Assembly: GCF_001276715.1 (NCBI RefSeq)
Contig: NZ_LIUQ01000047.1
Location: forward strand, 1-54,463
Length of the DNA: 54,463 bases
DNA from: Planktothricoides sp. SR001
Lineage (GTDB): Bacteria > Cyanobacteriota > Cyanobacteriia > Cyanobacteriales > Laspinemataceae
Reading direction: 5' to 3'
Below are positions 34,270 through 43,605 of this stretch, piece after piece; the stretch's first letter is position 1; every line of letters begins with the position of its first letter. Position numbers and translations under genes: made by a program. The notes under the pieces were generated by a model. It made no database searches. It had not been told where the DNA came from and saw only the letters and a list, made by a program, of their open reading frames with translations.

Positions 34270-36072
34270 ATGACAGTAGTAAAGAAAATTCTCTCAGATA
34301 GCCCCGCAAAAATCACCCCGATGATTTCCTACCAGGTGGCGATGCATCAGCCTGAATCCCATCTTTATGAGGTAAGGTTGCGAGTGCAAGATTGGCAGGC
34401 ATCGGTGATGGATCTAAAAATGCCGGTGTGGACTCCTGGTTCTTATTTAGTCCGCGAATATGCCAAGAATCTCCAAGATTTTACGGTGTTAGATATCGAT
34501 GAGCGATCGATCCCCTGGTGCAAAAAAAGCAAAAATCACTGGCAAATTGACACTACGGGCATTACGGATATCACGGTGCATTATCGGATATTTGCCAATG
34601 AACTGACCGTTCGCACCAATCACTTGGATCAAACTCATGCTTATTTTAACGGCGCGGCCACTTTTCTGTATCTGGTGGGATTTGAAAAATATCCGATTCA
34701 AGTAACTATTATTACGCCAGAATCAAGCTGGCGAATTTCCTGCGCTTTACCCCCATTGCCGGAATATCGCCATACGTTTATTGCGGCTGATTTTGATACA
34801 TTAGTTGATAGTCCGTTTGAGATTGGCACCCATGAATCCCATTACTTTGAAGTGTTGGAGAAACCCCACGAACTGGCGATTTGGGGACAAGGGAATAATT
34901 TTCAAGCCAGAACCGCGATCGCAGACATAGAAAAAATTATCAAAGCGGAAGCGGAATTATTTGGGGGGTTGCCTTATGAAAGCTATCTGTTTATCCTGCA
35001 CTTAACCAGCGATGGCTATGGGGGATTGGAACATAAAAATAGCTGCTCATTAATTTATCAACGCTTTGGGTTTCGCGCCAAAGACAAATATAACCAATTT
35101 ATGCAGCTAGTTGCCCATGAATTCTTTCACCTGTGGAACGTCCGGCGGATTCGTCCCAAAGCCTTAGAAGTATTTGACTATGACCAAGAAAATTACACCT
35201 CTTGTCTCTGGTTTTGCGAAGGCACTACCAGTTATTACGATGTCATATTACCTTGGCGATCGGGAGTTTATGATGCCAAAACGTTATTAGACAATTTAAG
35301 TAAGGATATTAACCGCTTTTTGAATATTCCCGGAAGACTGGTACAGCCATTAAGTGAGTCCAGTTGGGATGCTTGGATTAAACTTTATCGCCGCGATGCC
35401 AATAGCGACAATTCCCAAATTTCCTATTACTTAAAAGGAGAACTGGTGTCATTGTTGCTCGATTTGTTAATTCGGGAACGGCACAATAATCAGCGATCGC
35501 TCGACAATGTAATGCAAATCTTATGGCAAAAATTTGGCATTCCCGAAATCGGCTATACCCCAGAACAACTCTGCAATATCATTGAATCGGTTGCTAATGT
35601 CAATTTAGACGATTTTTGGCAACTCTGTCTGCATAGCACTGAAGAATTACCCTTAAATCAATATCTTAAACCCTTTGGGCTGAAAGTTCAAGCTAATGGA
35701 AACTCCGAAGCAATTCCATTTCTGGGTTTAACCGCTAAAACCGAAAATAGCAAAACCATCGTCAAATTTGTCGAAACCGGATCTCCAGCCCAAAAAGCCG
35801 GAATCGATCCCGAAGATGAGCTACTTGCTATTGAGGGAATTCGTGTCAATGGGGAACAACTTCTGGAACGACTGAAAGATTATCAACCCGGTAACACCAT
35901 TTCCATTAGTTTGTTCCATCAAGACCAACTGCGGACAGTTTCAGTGGTTCTCGGTCAACCCAAACCTAATTCTTATAAATTAGTTCCAGTAAAAGACCCA
36001 ACTACTCAGGAATTAAATAACTTTAAAGGTTGGTTAGGGGTTTCTTTGTCATCAGTGTTTCCATCTTCGTAG
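34270..36072 (+). CDS. M61-family metallopeptidase with PDZ domain
   Basis: The 600-residue protein belongs to the glycyl-aminopeptidase-like M61 family. The zinc site is H283-E284-F-F-H287 with the third ligand E317 in CEGTTSYY. The N-terminal beta domain (about 15-175) and GGLEHKNS motif (substrate binding) match the family. A PDZ domain lies at about 475-560 (VETGSPAQKAGIDPEDELLAIEG). There is no signal peptide, so it is probably cytoplasmic. Members cleave N-terminal residues from peptides; the natural substrate here is unknown. The ATG at 34270 has only a weak ribosome binding site. Confidence 0.9.
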   Translation: MTVVKKILSDSPAKITPMISYQVAMHQPESHLYEVRLRVQDWQASVMDLKMPVWTPGSYLVREYAKNLQDFTVLDIDERSIPWCKKSKNHWQIDTTGITDITVHYRIFANELTVRTNHLDQTHAYFNGAATFLYLVGFEKYPIQVTIITPESSWRISCALPPLPEYRHTFIAADFDTLVDSPFEIGTHESHYFEVLEKPHELAIWGQGNNFQARTAIADIEKIIKAEAELFGGLPYESYLFILHLTSDGYGGLEHKNSCSLIYQRFGFRAKDKYNQFMQLVAHEFFHLWNVRRIRPKALEVFDYDQENYTSCLWFCEGTTSYYDVILPWRSGVYDAKTLLDNLSKDINRFLNIPGRLVQPLSESSWDAWIKLYRRDANSDNSQISYYLKGELVSLLLDLLIRERHNNQRSLDNVMQILWQKFGIPEIGYTPEQLCNIIESVANVNLDDFWQLCLHSTEELPLNQYLKPFGLKVQANGNSEAIPFLGLTAKTENSKTIVKFVETGSPAQKAGIDPEDELLAIEGIRVNGEQLLERLKDYQPGNTISISLFHQDQLRTVSVVLGQPKPNSYKLVPVKDPTTQELNNFKGWLGVSLSSVFPSS

Positions 36073-36351
36073 GGTGCGTGTTTCCTGGCAATTAACTTTG
36101 GCATAAAAAATTAACTTTTATTCCAGCCGTAACACACCTTAGTGGAAATAAACACATCATTTAATCCCCCCTTTCTCACCCTTTGCAAGGGGGGATGACA
36201 AAAATAAAATTGCAGTTGAATATTCTTTAATTTTTTATTTAATTTATAGAGATAAAAAAATACATAAACATAGAGATATGCTAAATAAAATAATGTCAAC
36301 CTCAAGATTATTTTTCTAAATGATAGGCCAGGTTTGCTCCTGGGATCGATG
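36073..36351. repeat. Spacer with ATCCCCCCTT/AAGGGGGGAT inverted repeat
   Basis: ATCCCCCCTT (36164-36173) pairs with AAGGGGGGAT (36187-36196), a hairpin of a type widespread in cyanobacteria. AT-rich sequence without a convincing gene surrounds it. Confidence 0.6.
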
Positions 36352-36456
36352 TGGAATGATTATGCAAATTTAGAAAATTATTGGCCTGGATTAGTTAAAG
36401 TAATTACGCTGAGAACGATCGAGGAACGTTTAACAGTCGATTGGCTTCTTGCTTAA
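36352..36456 (+). pseudogene. Short transposase-like remnant
   Basis: A 34-codon frame ending in TAA (36454-36456) reads WNDYANLENYWPGLVKVITL and then RTIEERLTVDWLLA. The W-PGL-V block followed by basic residues recalls ISAs1-type transposases just before their conserved YYISSL. Nothing else of the gene remains. This is weak evidence. Confidence 0.3.
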
Positions 36457-36506
36457 GCATTCGCAATTAATTGATAATTAGAGCAAAGATAATTAGAGCA
36501 AATAAT

Positions 36507-37823
36507 ATGGCAATAGGTATTCCCAGGCAAAAAACAGAAGTTGACAGCCCCCCGTTGACTCTGCAATACCCGGATAAAAAATCCAGACAGCAAGTGCTTG
36601 AGGGGAAAACAATCCCTTTGTTAAAGATACATCAAGGACTAGATCAAAAGCGATTATACTTTGGCGATAATCTGGATATTCTCAGATGTTTGCTCAAGGA
36701 TGAATCTATTAAAGGGCAAGTTAAGCTAATTTATATCGATCCACCGTTTGCTACTCAAAGTGAGTTTGTTTCACGCAAACAACGGCAAGCTTACTCAGAT
36801 AATCTTACCGGCAGCGAATTTATCGATTTTTTACGCGATCGCCTAATTCTGCTCCATGAAATTTTATCTGACCAAGGCTCCCTATACCTTCACCTTGATG
36901 AAAAAATGATTTTTGCCGCTAAGATTATTTTAGATGAAATTTTCGGAGCGCCAAACTATAGAAACCTGATTATCCGCCAGAAATGTAACCCAAAAAACTA
37001 TACCCGCAAAGCCTACGGAAAAACCGCTGATTTTATTTTATTCTACACAAAAACAGATCGATATATCTGGAATCTTCCTGTAGAGAAACTTTCAGAAAAA
37101 AGTCTCAAAGAATATCAATATATTGAACCTGAAACTGGGCGGAGATTTATGAAGGTGCCGCTTCATGCTCCGGGTACTAGAAATGGGGAAACAGGTAAAC
37201 CCTGGCGAGGTATTTTACCACCTCCTGGAAAACACTGGCAATATCCCCCAGCAAAATTAGATGAAATGGATGCCAAAGGTGAGATATTCTGGTCTAAAAA
37301 TGGCAATCCGCGCAGGAAAGTTTATCTGGATCAACATCCAGGAGTGGGGGTTCAAGATATTTGGCTAGATTTTCGCGATGCCCATAATCAAAATATCAAA
37401 ATTACGGGATATCCCACTGAGAAAAATCCAGATTTATTACGTCGAATTGTGGCAGCTTCTTCCAATCCAGGGGATTTGGTTTTAGATTGTTTTGCTGGTT
37501 CTGGCACAACTTTAGCGGTGGCTGATGAACTGCAAAGAAATTGGATTGGGGTTGATAGTAGTCCTGAAGCTTTTGCGACAATTCTAGAACGATTTCACCG
37601 TGGTCTTAAACCAATGGGAGATTACAGCGAACACCGCCGACAATGGGAAGATCAATATATTCAAAGGAGTTTGTTTGAATTAATGAGTAATGAAGGAGTC
37701 AACGAAGATGAAACAAATATCCCAGAATCTATTGTGACTGATTTTTCGGTGTTTACGCATCGCGATCGCATCGCCGAAATTAGGCAGATTATCGATCCTT
37801 GGTTGGGTCATACCCCAGTTTAA
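36507..37823 (+). CDS. Orphan beta-class DNA methyltransferase (type III-like)
   Basis: This 438-residue enzyme should methylate adenine (N6) or cytosine (N4) using S-adenosylmethionine. The catalytic motif IV, DPPF (78-81), comes before the AdoMet-binding motif I, CFAGSGTT (328-335), the beta-class order. The N-terminal block RLYFGDNLDILRCLL and the target-recognition section between (about 150-290) are typical of type III Mod-like or CcrM-like enzymes. ATG 36507 is preferred over an upstream TTG. No restriction gene or other modification partner is near, so it is probably an orphan. A transposase remnant just upstream hints at acquisition. The recognition site cannot be read from the sequence. 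Confidence 0.88.
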   Translation: MAIGIPRQKTEVDSPPLTLQYPDKKSRQQVLEGKTIPLLKIHQGLDQKRLYFGDNLDILRCLLKDESIKGQVKLIYIDPPFATQSEFVSRKQRQAYSDNLTGSEFIDFLRDRLILLHEILSDQGSLYLHLDEKMIFAAKIILDEIFGAPNYRNLIIRQKCNPKNYTRKAYGKTADFILFYTKTDRYIWNLPVEKLSEKSLKEYQYIEPETGRRFMKVPLHAPGTRNGETGKPWRGILPPPGKHWQYPPAKLDEMDAKGEIFWSKNGNPRRKVYLDQHPGVGVQDIWLDFRDAHNQNIKITGYPTEKNPDLLRRIVAASSNPGDLVLDCFAGSGTTLAVADELQRNWIGVDSSPEAFATILERFHRGLKPMGDYSEHRRQWEDQYIQRSLFELMSNEGVNEDETNIPESIVTDFSVFTHRDRIAEIRQIIDPWLGHTPV

Positions 37824-37830
37824 ACTTCGT

Positions 37831-37884
37831 GTCCTCTGTGTCTCTGTGGTAAATTTCTAGAGAAAAAAACCACAGAGACACAGA
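37831..37884. terminator. 18-bp perfect inverted repeat between convergent genes
   Basis: CCTCTGTGTCTCTGTGGT (37831-37848) pairs completely with 37867-37884 around an 18-base loop. It lies between the converging methyltransferase and argJ genes and can act in both directions. The CTCTGTGTCTCTGTGG motif is a common interspersed bacterial repeat. Confidence 0.7.
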
Positions 37885-37923
37885 GGAACACAGAGAAAAA
37901 ATCGAGAAATAAATTATCCCCAA

Positions 37924-39165
37924 TTAAGTGGTATATTCCGCATTAATCTTCACATAGTCATAGCTAAGGTCACAGCCCCAGGCAACCCCAGAACCAGAAC
38001 CATTGCCAATGCTGACGGAAATTAACACCGTATCTCCTTTCAGATATTCACCCGCTGCCGCTTGTTTGAGATAATCGCTGGCAGCTTGGCGGTCAAAAGT
38101 TTGAGGTTGTCCGTTTTCCATTAATAGGAAATTTCCTAGTTTAATCTGTAGGTTATTTTGATCGAAAATTACCCCAGCGCGACCTGCCGCCCCCGCAATG
38201 CGGCCCCAGTTCGGGTCACGACCAAAAACCGCTGATTTGACCAAAGAAGACCCAACTACGGTTTTGGCAATTTGGCGGGCAGCCGCATCATCAGGCGCCC
38301 CGCTGACTTGGCATTCAATTAAACAGGTTGCCCCCTCTCCGTCACGGGCGATCGCCTTTGCCAAATGCTGACAAACTGCGGTTAACATCGCCTCAATTTT
38401 ATCCGCATCGGGGCCTGGTTCGGTAATCGCTGGAGTCCGAGATTGACCATTTGCCAAAGCAATCAGCGTATCATTGGTGCTCGTATCACCATCTACAGTA
38501 ATTTGGTTGAAACTGCGATCTGCGGCCCGTTTCACCATGTCTTGCCACAGATGAGAGGACACCATTGCATCACAGGTGACAAAGGCTAACATGGTGGCCA
38601 TGTTAGGATGAATCATCCCGGAACCTTTGCAAATGCCCCCAATGCGAACGGGTCGCCCATGCAGAGTGGTTTCTAGGGCAATGGATTTAGTGACTAAATC
38701 CGTGGTGACAATGGCTTTTGCCGCAGCATCAGACCCGGTTTCTGACATGGCAGGAACTAATTTAGGGATGCCACTACGCATGGCATCCATGCGAATTCGT
38801 TGACCGATGACCCCAGTAGATGCTAATAATACGGAATCCGGGGAAATGGCCAAAGCGTTTGCCACCAGTTCCGCACATTCAATCGCATCTTCCCACCCTT
38901 GGGCCCCCGTTGCCGCATTCGCTTGACCCGCATTACACAAAATTGCCCGGGCTGTATGTTTATCTTCTAATTTTTGGCGGCAATAATCTACGCAAGCAGC
39001 GCGAACTTGAGACGTGGTAAACACCCCCGCCGCGATCGCATCCACTTCCGACCAAATCAAAGCCAAATCCGGTGCCCCAGAAGGTTTCAGCCCTGCAATA
39101 ATCCCTGCTGCCTTATATCCTTTTGGCGCCGTAATCCCACCCGGAATCTCTTGCCAGTCTGTCAT
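37924..39165 (-). CDS. argJ: Arginine biosynthesis bifunctional protein ArgJ
   Basis: ArgJ moves the acetyl group from N-acetylornithine to glutamate, making the arginine pathway cyclic; some forms also use acetyl-CoA. The precursor cuts itself in the motif KGSGMIHPNMA-TMLAF, between A190 and T191, so that Thr191 becomes the nucleophile of the beta chain. The 413-residue length, the GQANAATG block and the conserved WGRI-AGAAGRAG segment agree with the family. The start ATG 39165 and the C-terminal NAEYTT are normal. It is a single gene on the minus strand. Whether it is mono- or bifunctional cannot be told from sequence. Confidence 0.96.
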   Translation of the reverse strand: MTDWQEIPGGITAPKGYKAAGIIAGLKPSGAPDLALIWSEVDAIAAGVFTTSQVRAACVDYCRQKLEDKHTARAILCNAGQANAATGAQGWEDAIECAELVANALAISPDSVLLASTGVIGQRIRMDAMRSGIPKLVPAMSETGSDAAAKAIVTTDLVTKSIALETTLHGRPVRIGGICKGSGMIHPNMATMLAFVTCDAMVSSHLWQDMVKRAADRSFNQITVDGDTSTNDTLIALANGQSRTPAITEPGPDADKIEAMLTAVCQHLAKAIARDGEGATCLIECQVSGAPDDAAARQIAKTVVGSSLVKSAVFGRDPNWGRIAGAAGRAGVIFDQNNLQIKLGNFLLMENGQPQTFDRQAASDYLKQAAAGEYLKGDTVLISVSIGNGSGSGVAWGCDLSYDYVKINAEYTT

Positions 39166-39830
39166 GTAATTTTCTCCAGCCTGTTGATCAACCTTTTATG
39201 TATCGCAATCGGGATTATAGATCAACTTGCTCGTTGTTGGTTGTTTGTTGGTTGTTGTTGGGTAGGGATTATGCATGTTGTTCGTTGTTTGTTGTTCGTT
39301 GTTTGTTGTTCGTTGTTGGGTAGGGATTCTTTCGTTGTTTTCCTTAGTTCCCAGGGAGCAGGGGTGCGCCATACCAGCCCTAGGGGAGCAGGGGTGCAAC
39401 CAACAACCAACAACCAACCACCAACCACCAACCACCAACAATCAACAAACAACAACCAACAACCAACAACCAACAAAAAAAGGGAGAGTCTCCTTGGCGA
39501 CTCTCCCTACCATCAGGGTGCATCTACATATCACAATATATCACTTTTGGGGAGAGGGGTCAAACCATTTATATAAAGATTTCTTAAAGATATCCCAGAG
39601 CCAAGAAACCCGGTTTCTTCTAGCTTACCCCCGCTTGACCTTAAGGAAAGGCGATTGCTTGAGTCTCGGGTTCTGGAGTCCCTGAGTCCCTGGGGTCTGG
39701 GAAAAGGTAAAGGGAAAACCACCCCGGTTTCTGCCCGACAAAACTGGCTCAAGCTATCATGGGTCAAAGAAATAAAATCACCTTGATACTCAATTAAATT
39801 GCAAGCATTCACACCCATTCACGGCCAACT
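39166..39830. repeat. Repeat-filled spacer: TTGTTCG/CCAACAA heptamers and hairpins
   Basis: TTGTTGG/TTGTTCG heptamers (39231-39330) face CCAACAA/CCAACCA heptamers (39396-39476), so the two blocks could form a long imperfect stem. TTGGGTAGGGATT occurs at 39256 and 39318 and also at 8008. GGGAGAGTC (39482-39490) pairs with GACTCTCCC (39499-39507). AGAAACCCGGTTTCT lies at 39604-39618. No gene is seen. Confidence 0.75.
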
Positions 39831-41456
39831 ATGAGTTTGTGTATCAATCCCAGTTGCTCAAAACCAGACCACCCCGACAATATTAATCACCGCTATTGTC
39901 AAAGTTGTGGTTCTGACCTACTGATCAAAGACCGCTATCGGGTGAAAAGACTCCTCACGGATAATAGCGGTTTTGGCAAAATTTTTGCAGCGGAGGAGCA
40001 AGGAAACCCCAAAATCCTCAAAGTCCTGAAAGAACATCTGAATAATAATCCGAAAGCGGTCGAACTATTTCAACAAGAAGCCAATGCTTTAAGCAAGTTA
40101 CAGCATCCCGGTATTCCCAAGGTGGATGGTTATTTTCAGTATCAAACTAGACATGGGTTGATATTGCATTGCATTGCGATGGAAAAAATCGAGGGACTAA
40201 ACTTAGAAGAGTGGCTGCAACAACAGGGCAATCATCCGATTTCTGAAGCACAGGCGATCGCGTGGTTAAAGCAACTGGCAGAAATCTTACATCAGGTGCA
40301 TCAACAGAAATATTTCCATCGGGACATTAAGCCATCTAACATTATGTTAAAAGATGGGCAGTTAGTCTTAATTGATTTTGGTACAGCCCGAGAAGCGACT
40401 TATACTTATTTAGCAAAAATGGGTTCGGGATATCAAGTGACTGCGGTTGTTTCTGCGGGTTATACTCCACCGGAACAAATGAATTCCCAAGCGGTGCCGC
40501 AATCGGATTTTTTTGCTTTGGGGCGAACTTTTGTCCATTTACTCACGGGACAACATCCCGCTAATTTTTACGATTCCTATAATAATGTATTTCGGTGGCG
40601 ACAGGATGCAAATATTTCTGCAACTTTGGGAGATTTTATCGATGCTTTGATGTCATCAAAACCTGGGAATAGACCAATGAATACCCAGGTACTTTTGCAT
40701 AAAATAGATGAATTAAACCAAAATAAAGCCAAAAGTAAAATTAATTTATTTCCAATAATAGTATTGGCAGGTATTATCTTAAGTATTGGCGTATTTGTAG
40801 GGTTTTTTTTGGCTAATTTACAAGCAAATTATGTGACCAAAACAGAGACGAAATTAGAGACAAACTCAGAAACTCCAGTTATCACTAATTCACCAGATCC
40901 AAGTCCTCAAGCGATCGCACCTGTTCCCGATCCGAATTTGCCAAATTCTACACCACAACCATTGCCATCACTTCCCCAGGAATTGATTTTACCGCCCATA
41001 TCAGTAAGTATGGATTATTCTCAGCTTGAAAGTTTCCTGAAAGCGAAAAAATGGCAAGAAGCGGATCAGGCAACTCGCAATCTAATGCTGAAAATTTCTG
41101 GGAGGGAAAAAGATGGTTGGCTTGATGTTAAATCTATTGGTGATTTCCCCTGTGAAGATTTGGCCAAAATTAATCAATTATGGGTGAAATATAGTCAAAA
41201 TAAGTTCGCTTTTACAGTGCAAAAATATATTTGGGATAAGGTAGTTGGGAACACAGAATCACCCAATGAAGTCTATAATGTTTTTGGCGATCGCGTGGGC
41301 TGGCGTGTCAATAACAAGTGGCTAAAATATGCGGAATACAATTTTACCCTTGATGCCCCACAAGGCCATTTGCCCCAAATGTTTAATCAAAATAAACTAC
41401 CCAGTAATCGATTATCGGTGTTGTCGCCAAAACTGGCTAAATGTAATATTATTTGA
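39831..41456 (+). CDS. Ser/Thr kinase with zinc ribbon and C-terminal GUN4 domain
   Basis: The 541-residue chain begins with a four-Cys zinc ribbon (C4, C9, C23, C26). The Hanks-type kinase domain (about 36-295) has K64, HRDIKPSN (163-170) and DFG (182-184); the glycine loop is DNSGFG, shorter than usual. A membrane helix (about 300-322, IVLAGIILSIGVFVGFFLA) is followed by a Pro-rich linker (about 330-385) and a GUN4 domain (about 393-530; YSQLESFLKAKKWQEAD, DLAKINQLWVKYS, VFGDRVGW). GUN4 binds porphyrins and stimulates magnesium chelatase in chlorophyll synthesis. The fusion suggests a kinase that senses tetrapyrroles, which is inference. chlM lies nearby (44609) but is not in an operon with it. 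Confidence 0.92.
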   Translation: MSLCINPSCSKPDHPDNINHRYCQSCGSDLLIKDRYRVKRLLTDNSGFGKIFAAEEQGNPKILKVLKEHLNNNPKAVELFQQEANALSKLQHPGIPKVDGYFQYQTRHGLILHCIAMEKIEGLNLEEWLQQQGNHPISEAQAIAWLKQLAEILHQVHQQKYFHRDIKPSNIMLKDGQLVLIDFGTAREATYTYLAKMGSGYQVTAVVSAGYTPPEQMNSQAVPQSDFFALGRTFVHLLTGQHPANFYDSYNNVFRWRQDANISATLGDFIDALMSSKPGNRPMNTQVLLHKIDELNQNKAKSKINLFPIIVLAGIILSIGVFVGFFLANLQANYVTKTETKLETNSETPVITNSPDPSPQAIAPVPDPNLPNSTPQPLPSLPQELILPPISVSMDYSQLESFLKAKKWQEADQATRNLMLKISGREKDGWLDVKSIGDFPCEDLAKINQLWVKYSQNKFAFTVQKYIWDKVVGNTESPNEVYNVFGDRVGWRVNNKWLKYAEYNFTLDAPQGHLPQMFNQNKLPSNRLSVLSPKLAKCNII

Positions 41457-41667
41457 TTTTACAGAATATTGCTCATAAAAGCAACATGGGTTAATGCTTA
41501 ATGTTACATTGAGTAGATGACCCAGTTTTTTCGCCGGATGTGCAATAATCGTCATAGTATTTATTAGGAGCGATTTAGTAAAAGCGATCGCGCTTTCCCT
41601 GTAGAGACTTTGGTCATACCAGATCCCTGCATATCACTTTGATTTTCTTGATTCACTTACCAAACTA

Positions 41668-43431
41668 ATGCACAAATTTTTAGGATTAGCAGCGGCAGTT
41701 GCATCGATAATGATAATTTCTCCAGTGCAAGCACAACAACCTCTTTCCTTGGTTTATCCCTCCAACGGTCATAAAACTTTTGCCCATCAAATTTTTTTAA
41801 TTGGGACAGCACCACCGACCGGGGATGTATTTGTCAATGGCCAAAAAATTCAACGCAGTCCGGCCGGTCATTTTGCCCCGACGGTGCCCTTACAAATGGG
41901 GGAAAATGTCTTTACCTTAACCCATCAAGGACAAGAATTAACCATTAGAATTATCCGCGAGTCTAATGCCCCAAAAATGCCCGATGGTTTGGGATTTGCC
42001 GAAAATTCTTTAACTCCCGCTGTGGATATCGCCCGAATGCCCGGAGACTTAATTTGTTTTAGTGCGATCGCTGCTACAAATGCCCAAGTTTCGGTGCAAT
42101 TTTCCGGTCAAACCATTCCCCTATTGCCCCAATCAGAAATTGTCACTCTTCCTTCAAATCTTGCCGCCTTAATTGACCAAAATCAACCGGAAGTTAACAA
42201 CAGTGCCACTAACTATGAAGGTTGTCTATCTGCACCCAATCGAACCGGAAACTTAGGCAAACCTCAATATACCATTTCCCTGAATGGTCAGACGAAAACA
42301 GAAACCGCCCCAGGCAATCTGGAAATCCTTTCATCTAACCAATTTCAAATCGCCGAAGTCACCGCCGAATCAGGAGTTGCCAGAACCGGACCGAGTACCA
42401 ATCATTCTCGTTTAACCCCTTTACCCAAAGGAACGCGGGCAGCAATTATAGGTCGGGAAGGAGAATGGCTGCGTTTAGACTATGGTGCTTGGATTAGAAA
42501 TAACGAAGTAAACATTCAGCCCAGTGGTGGGCCGGCCCATTCCATGATTCGGAGTTTACGTTCTCGGCAAATCGATGGTTGGACAGAGATTTATTTTCCC
42601 CTGCAAACTCCAGTTCCCATCACTGTGAAAGAAGGAACAAATACCTTAACTTTAACCTTACATAATACCACCGCCCAAACGGATACTTTCCGGTTTGATG
42701 ATGACCCGGCGATCGCCCGTTTAGACTGGGGACAACCGCAACCCAATCAAGTGGAATATATTTTTAATTTGAAACAGCAACAATTATGGGGATATAAAAC
42801 CCGATATGAAGGCACAACCTTGGTGTTATCTTTGCGACATCCCCCCAAACTAAACGGAGGCAGCAGTCGTCCTCTTGCGGGAATGACTATTATGCTCGAT
42901 CCGGGACATGGCAGTAGCAATGATTTGGGGGCAAGAGGGCCGAATGGTTATCCCGAAAAAGATGTCGCCTTAATTGTTTCTAAATTAGTGCGAGATGAGT
43001 TACAAAAACTAGGGGCAACGGTGTTAATGACCCGCGAAGGAGATGATGATTTATGGCCTCAAGACCGGGTAAATATGATTGACGCCAAAGAACCCCAATT
43101 AGCGATTAGCCTCCATTATAATGCCCTGCCGGATGCCGGAGATGCCATGAATACGGCGGGAATTGCAGCTTTTTGGTATCATCCTCAAGCCCATAGTTTA
43201 GCCGTGTTTTTGCATCAGTATTTAGTGGAAAAATTGAATCGTCCTAGCTATGGGGTGTATTGGAATAATTTAGCCTTAACTCGTCCCACGGTTGCCCCTT
43301 CGGTGTTAATGGAATTGGGTTTTATGATTAATCCCAATGAGTTTGAATGGATTACTAATCCCCAAGAACAACAAAAATTAGCCCGGGCGATCGCTGATGG
43401 GGTGGCGGCATGGGTGAACACCACTCGTTAA
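41668..43431 (+). CDS. N-acetylmuramoyl-L-alanine amidase (Amidase_3)
   Basis: This exported enzyme of 587 residues cuts peptide stems from peptidoglycan during cell division and remodelling. It has a signal peptide (about 1-22, cleavage after VQA). An N-terminal beta-rich region and an SH3-like segment (about 228-290; SGVARTGPSTNHSRLTPLPKG) precede the catalytic domain (about 400-587). The zinc ligands and catalytic residues of the family are present: H414 (LDPGHG), E430 (YPEKD), H483 (SLHYNA) and E549 (LMELGF). This is the AmiC/CwlM-type domain at the C-terminus, not the N-terminus. It stands alone, 211 nt after the kinase gene. Confidence 0.93.
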   Translation: MHKFLGLAAAVASIMIISPVQAQQPLSLVYPSNGHKTFAHQIFLIGTAPPTGDVFVNGQKIQRSPAGHFAPTVPLQMGENVFTLTHQGQELTIRIIRESNAPKMPDGLGFAENSLTPAVDIARMPGDLICFSAIAATNAQVSVQFSGQTIPLLPQSEIVTLPSNLAALIDQNQPEVNNSATNYEGCLSAPNRTGNLGKPQYTISLNGQTKTETAPGNLEILSSNQFQIAEVTAESGVARTGPSTNHSRLTPLPKGTRAAIIGREGEWLRLDYGAWIRNNEVNIQPSGGPAHSMIRSLRSRQIDGWTEIYFPLQTPVPITVKEGTNTLTLTLHNTTAQTDTFRFDDDPAIARLDWGQPQPNQVEYIFNLKQQQLWGYKTRYEGTTLVLSLRHPPKLNGGSSRPLAGMTIMLDPGHGSSNDLGARGPNGYPEKDVALIVSKLVRDELQKLGATVLMTREGDDDLWPQDRVNMIDAKEPQLAISLHYNALPDAGDAMNTAGIAAFWYHPQAHSLAVFLHQYLVEKLNRPSYGVYWNNLALTRPTVAPSVLMELGFMINPNEFEWITNPQEQQKLARAIADGVAAWVNTTR

Positions 43432-43605
43432 TTTATACCGTTTCCCATTAAAAATGCAACCCTTTTGGGCGCGGGGGCGAAGCCAAAGCGGTAGTGGGGG
43501 CGAAGCCCAAGCGGTAGTAGGGGCGAATGGCCATTCGCCCCTACGGAATGCTTCGCCCCTACAGGTGTTTGTGGTAGATTCAATAGAAAATTGCTGTAAG
43601 TTAAT
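43432..43605. repeat. REP-like cluster with a perfect 28-bp palindrome
   Basis: GTAGGGGCGAATGG (43517-43530) is followed directly by its exact complement (43531-43544). Before it, GGGGCGAAGCC-AAGCGGTAGT units are repeated twice; after it comes GGAATGCTTCGCCCCTAC. The same 28-bp palindrome lies at 50005-50032, and GGGGCGAAGCATTCC units recur at 51246-51360. Confidence 0.8.

Noticed and set aside
36111-36305. 64-codon minus-strand ORF
   Set aside because: Lies in AT-rich sequence with a common GGGGGG hairpin; composition is that of non-coding DNA.
39196-39685. Several ORFs on both strands in the argJ-kinase gap
   Set aside because: They translate the heptamer repeats into Thr/Asn/Gln or Leu/Val/Cys tracts.
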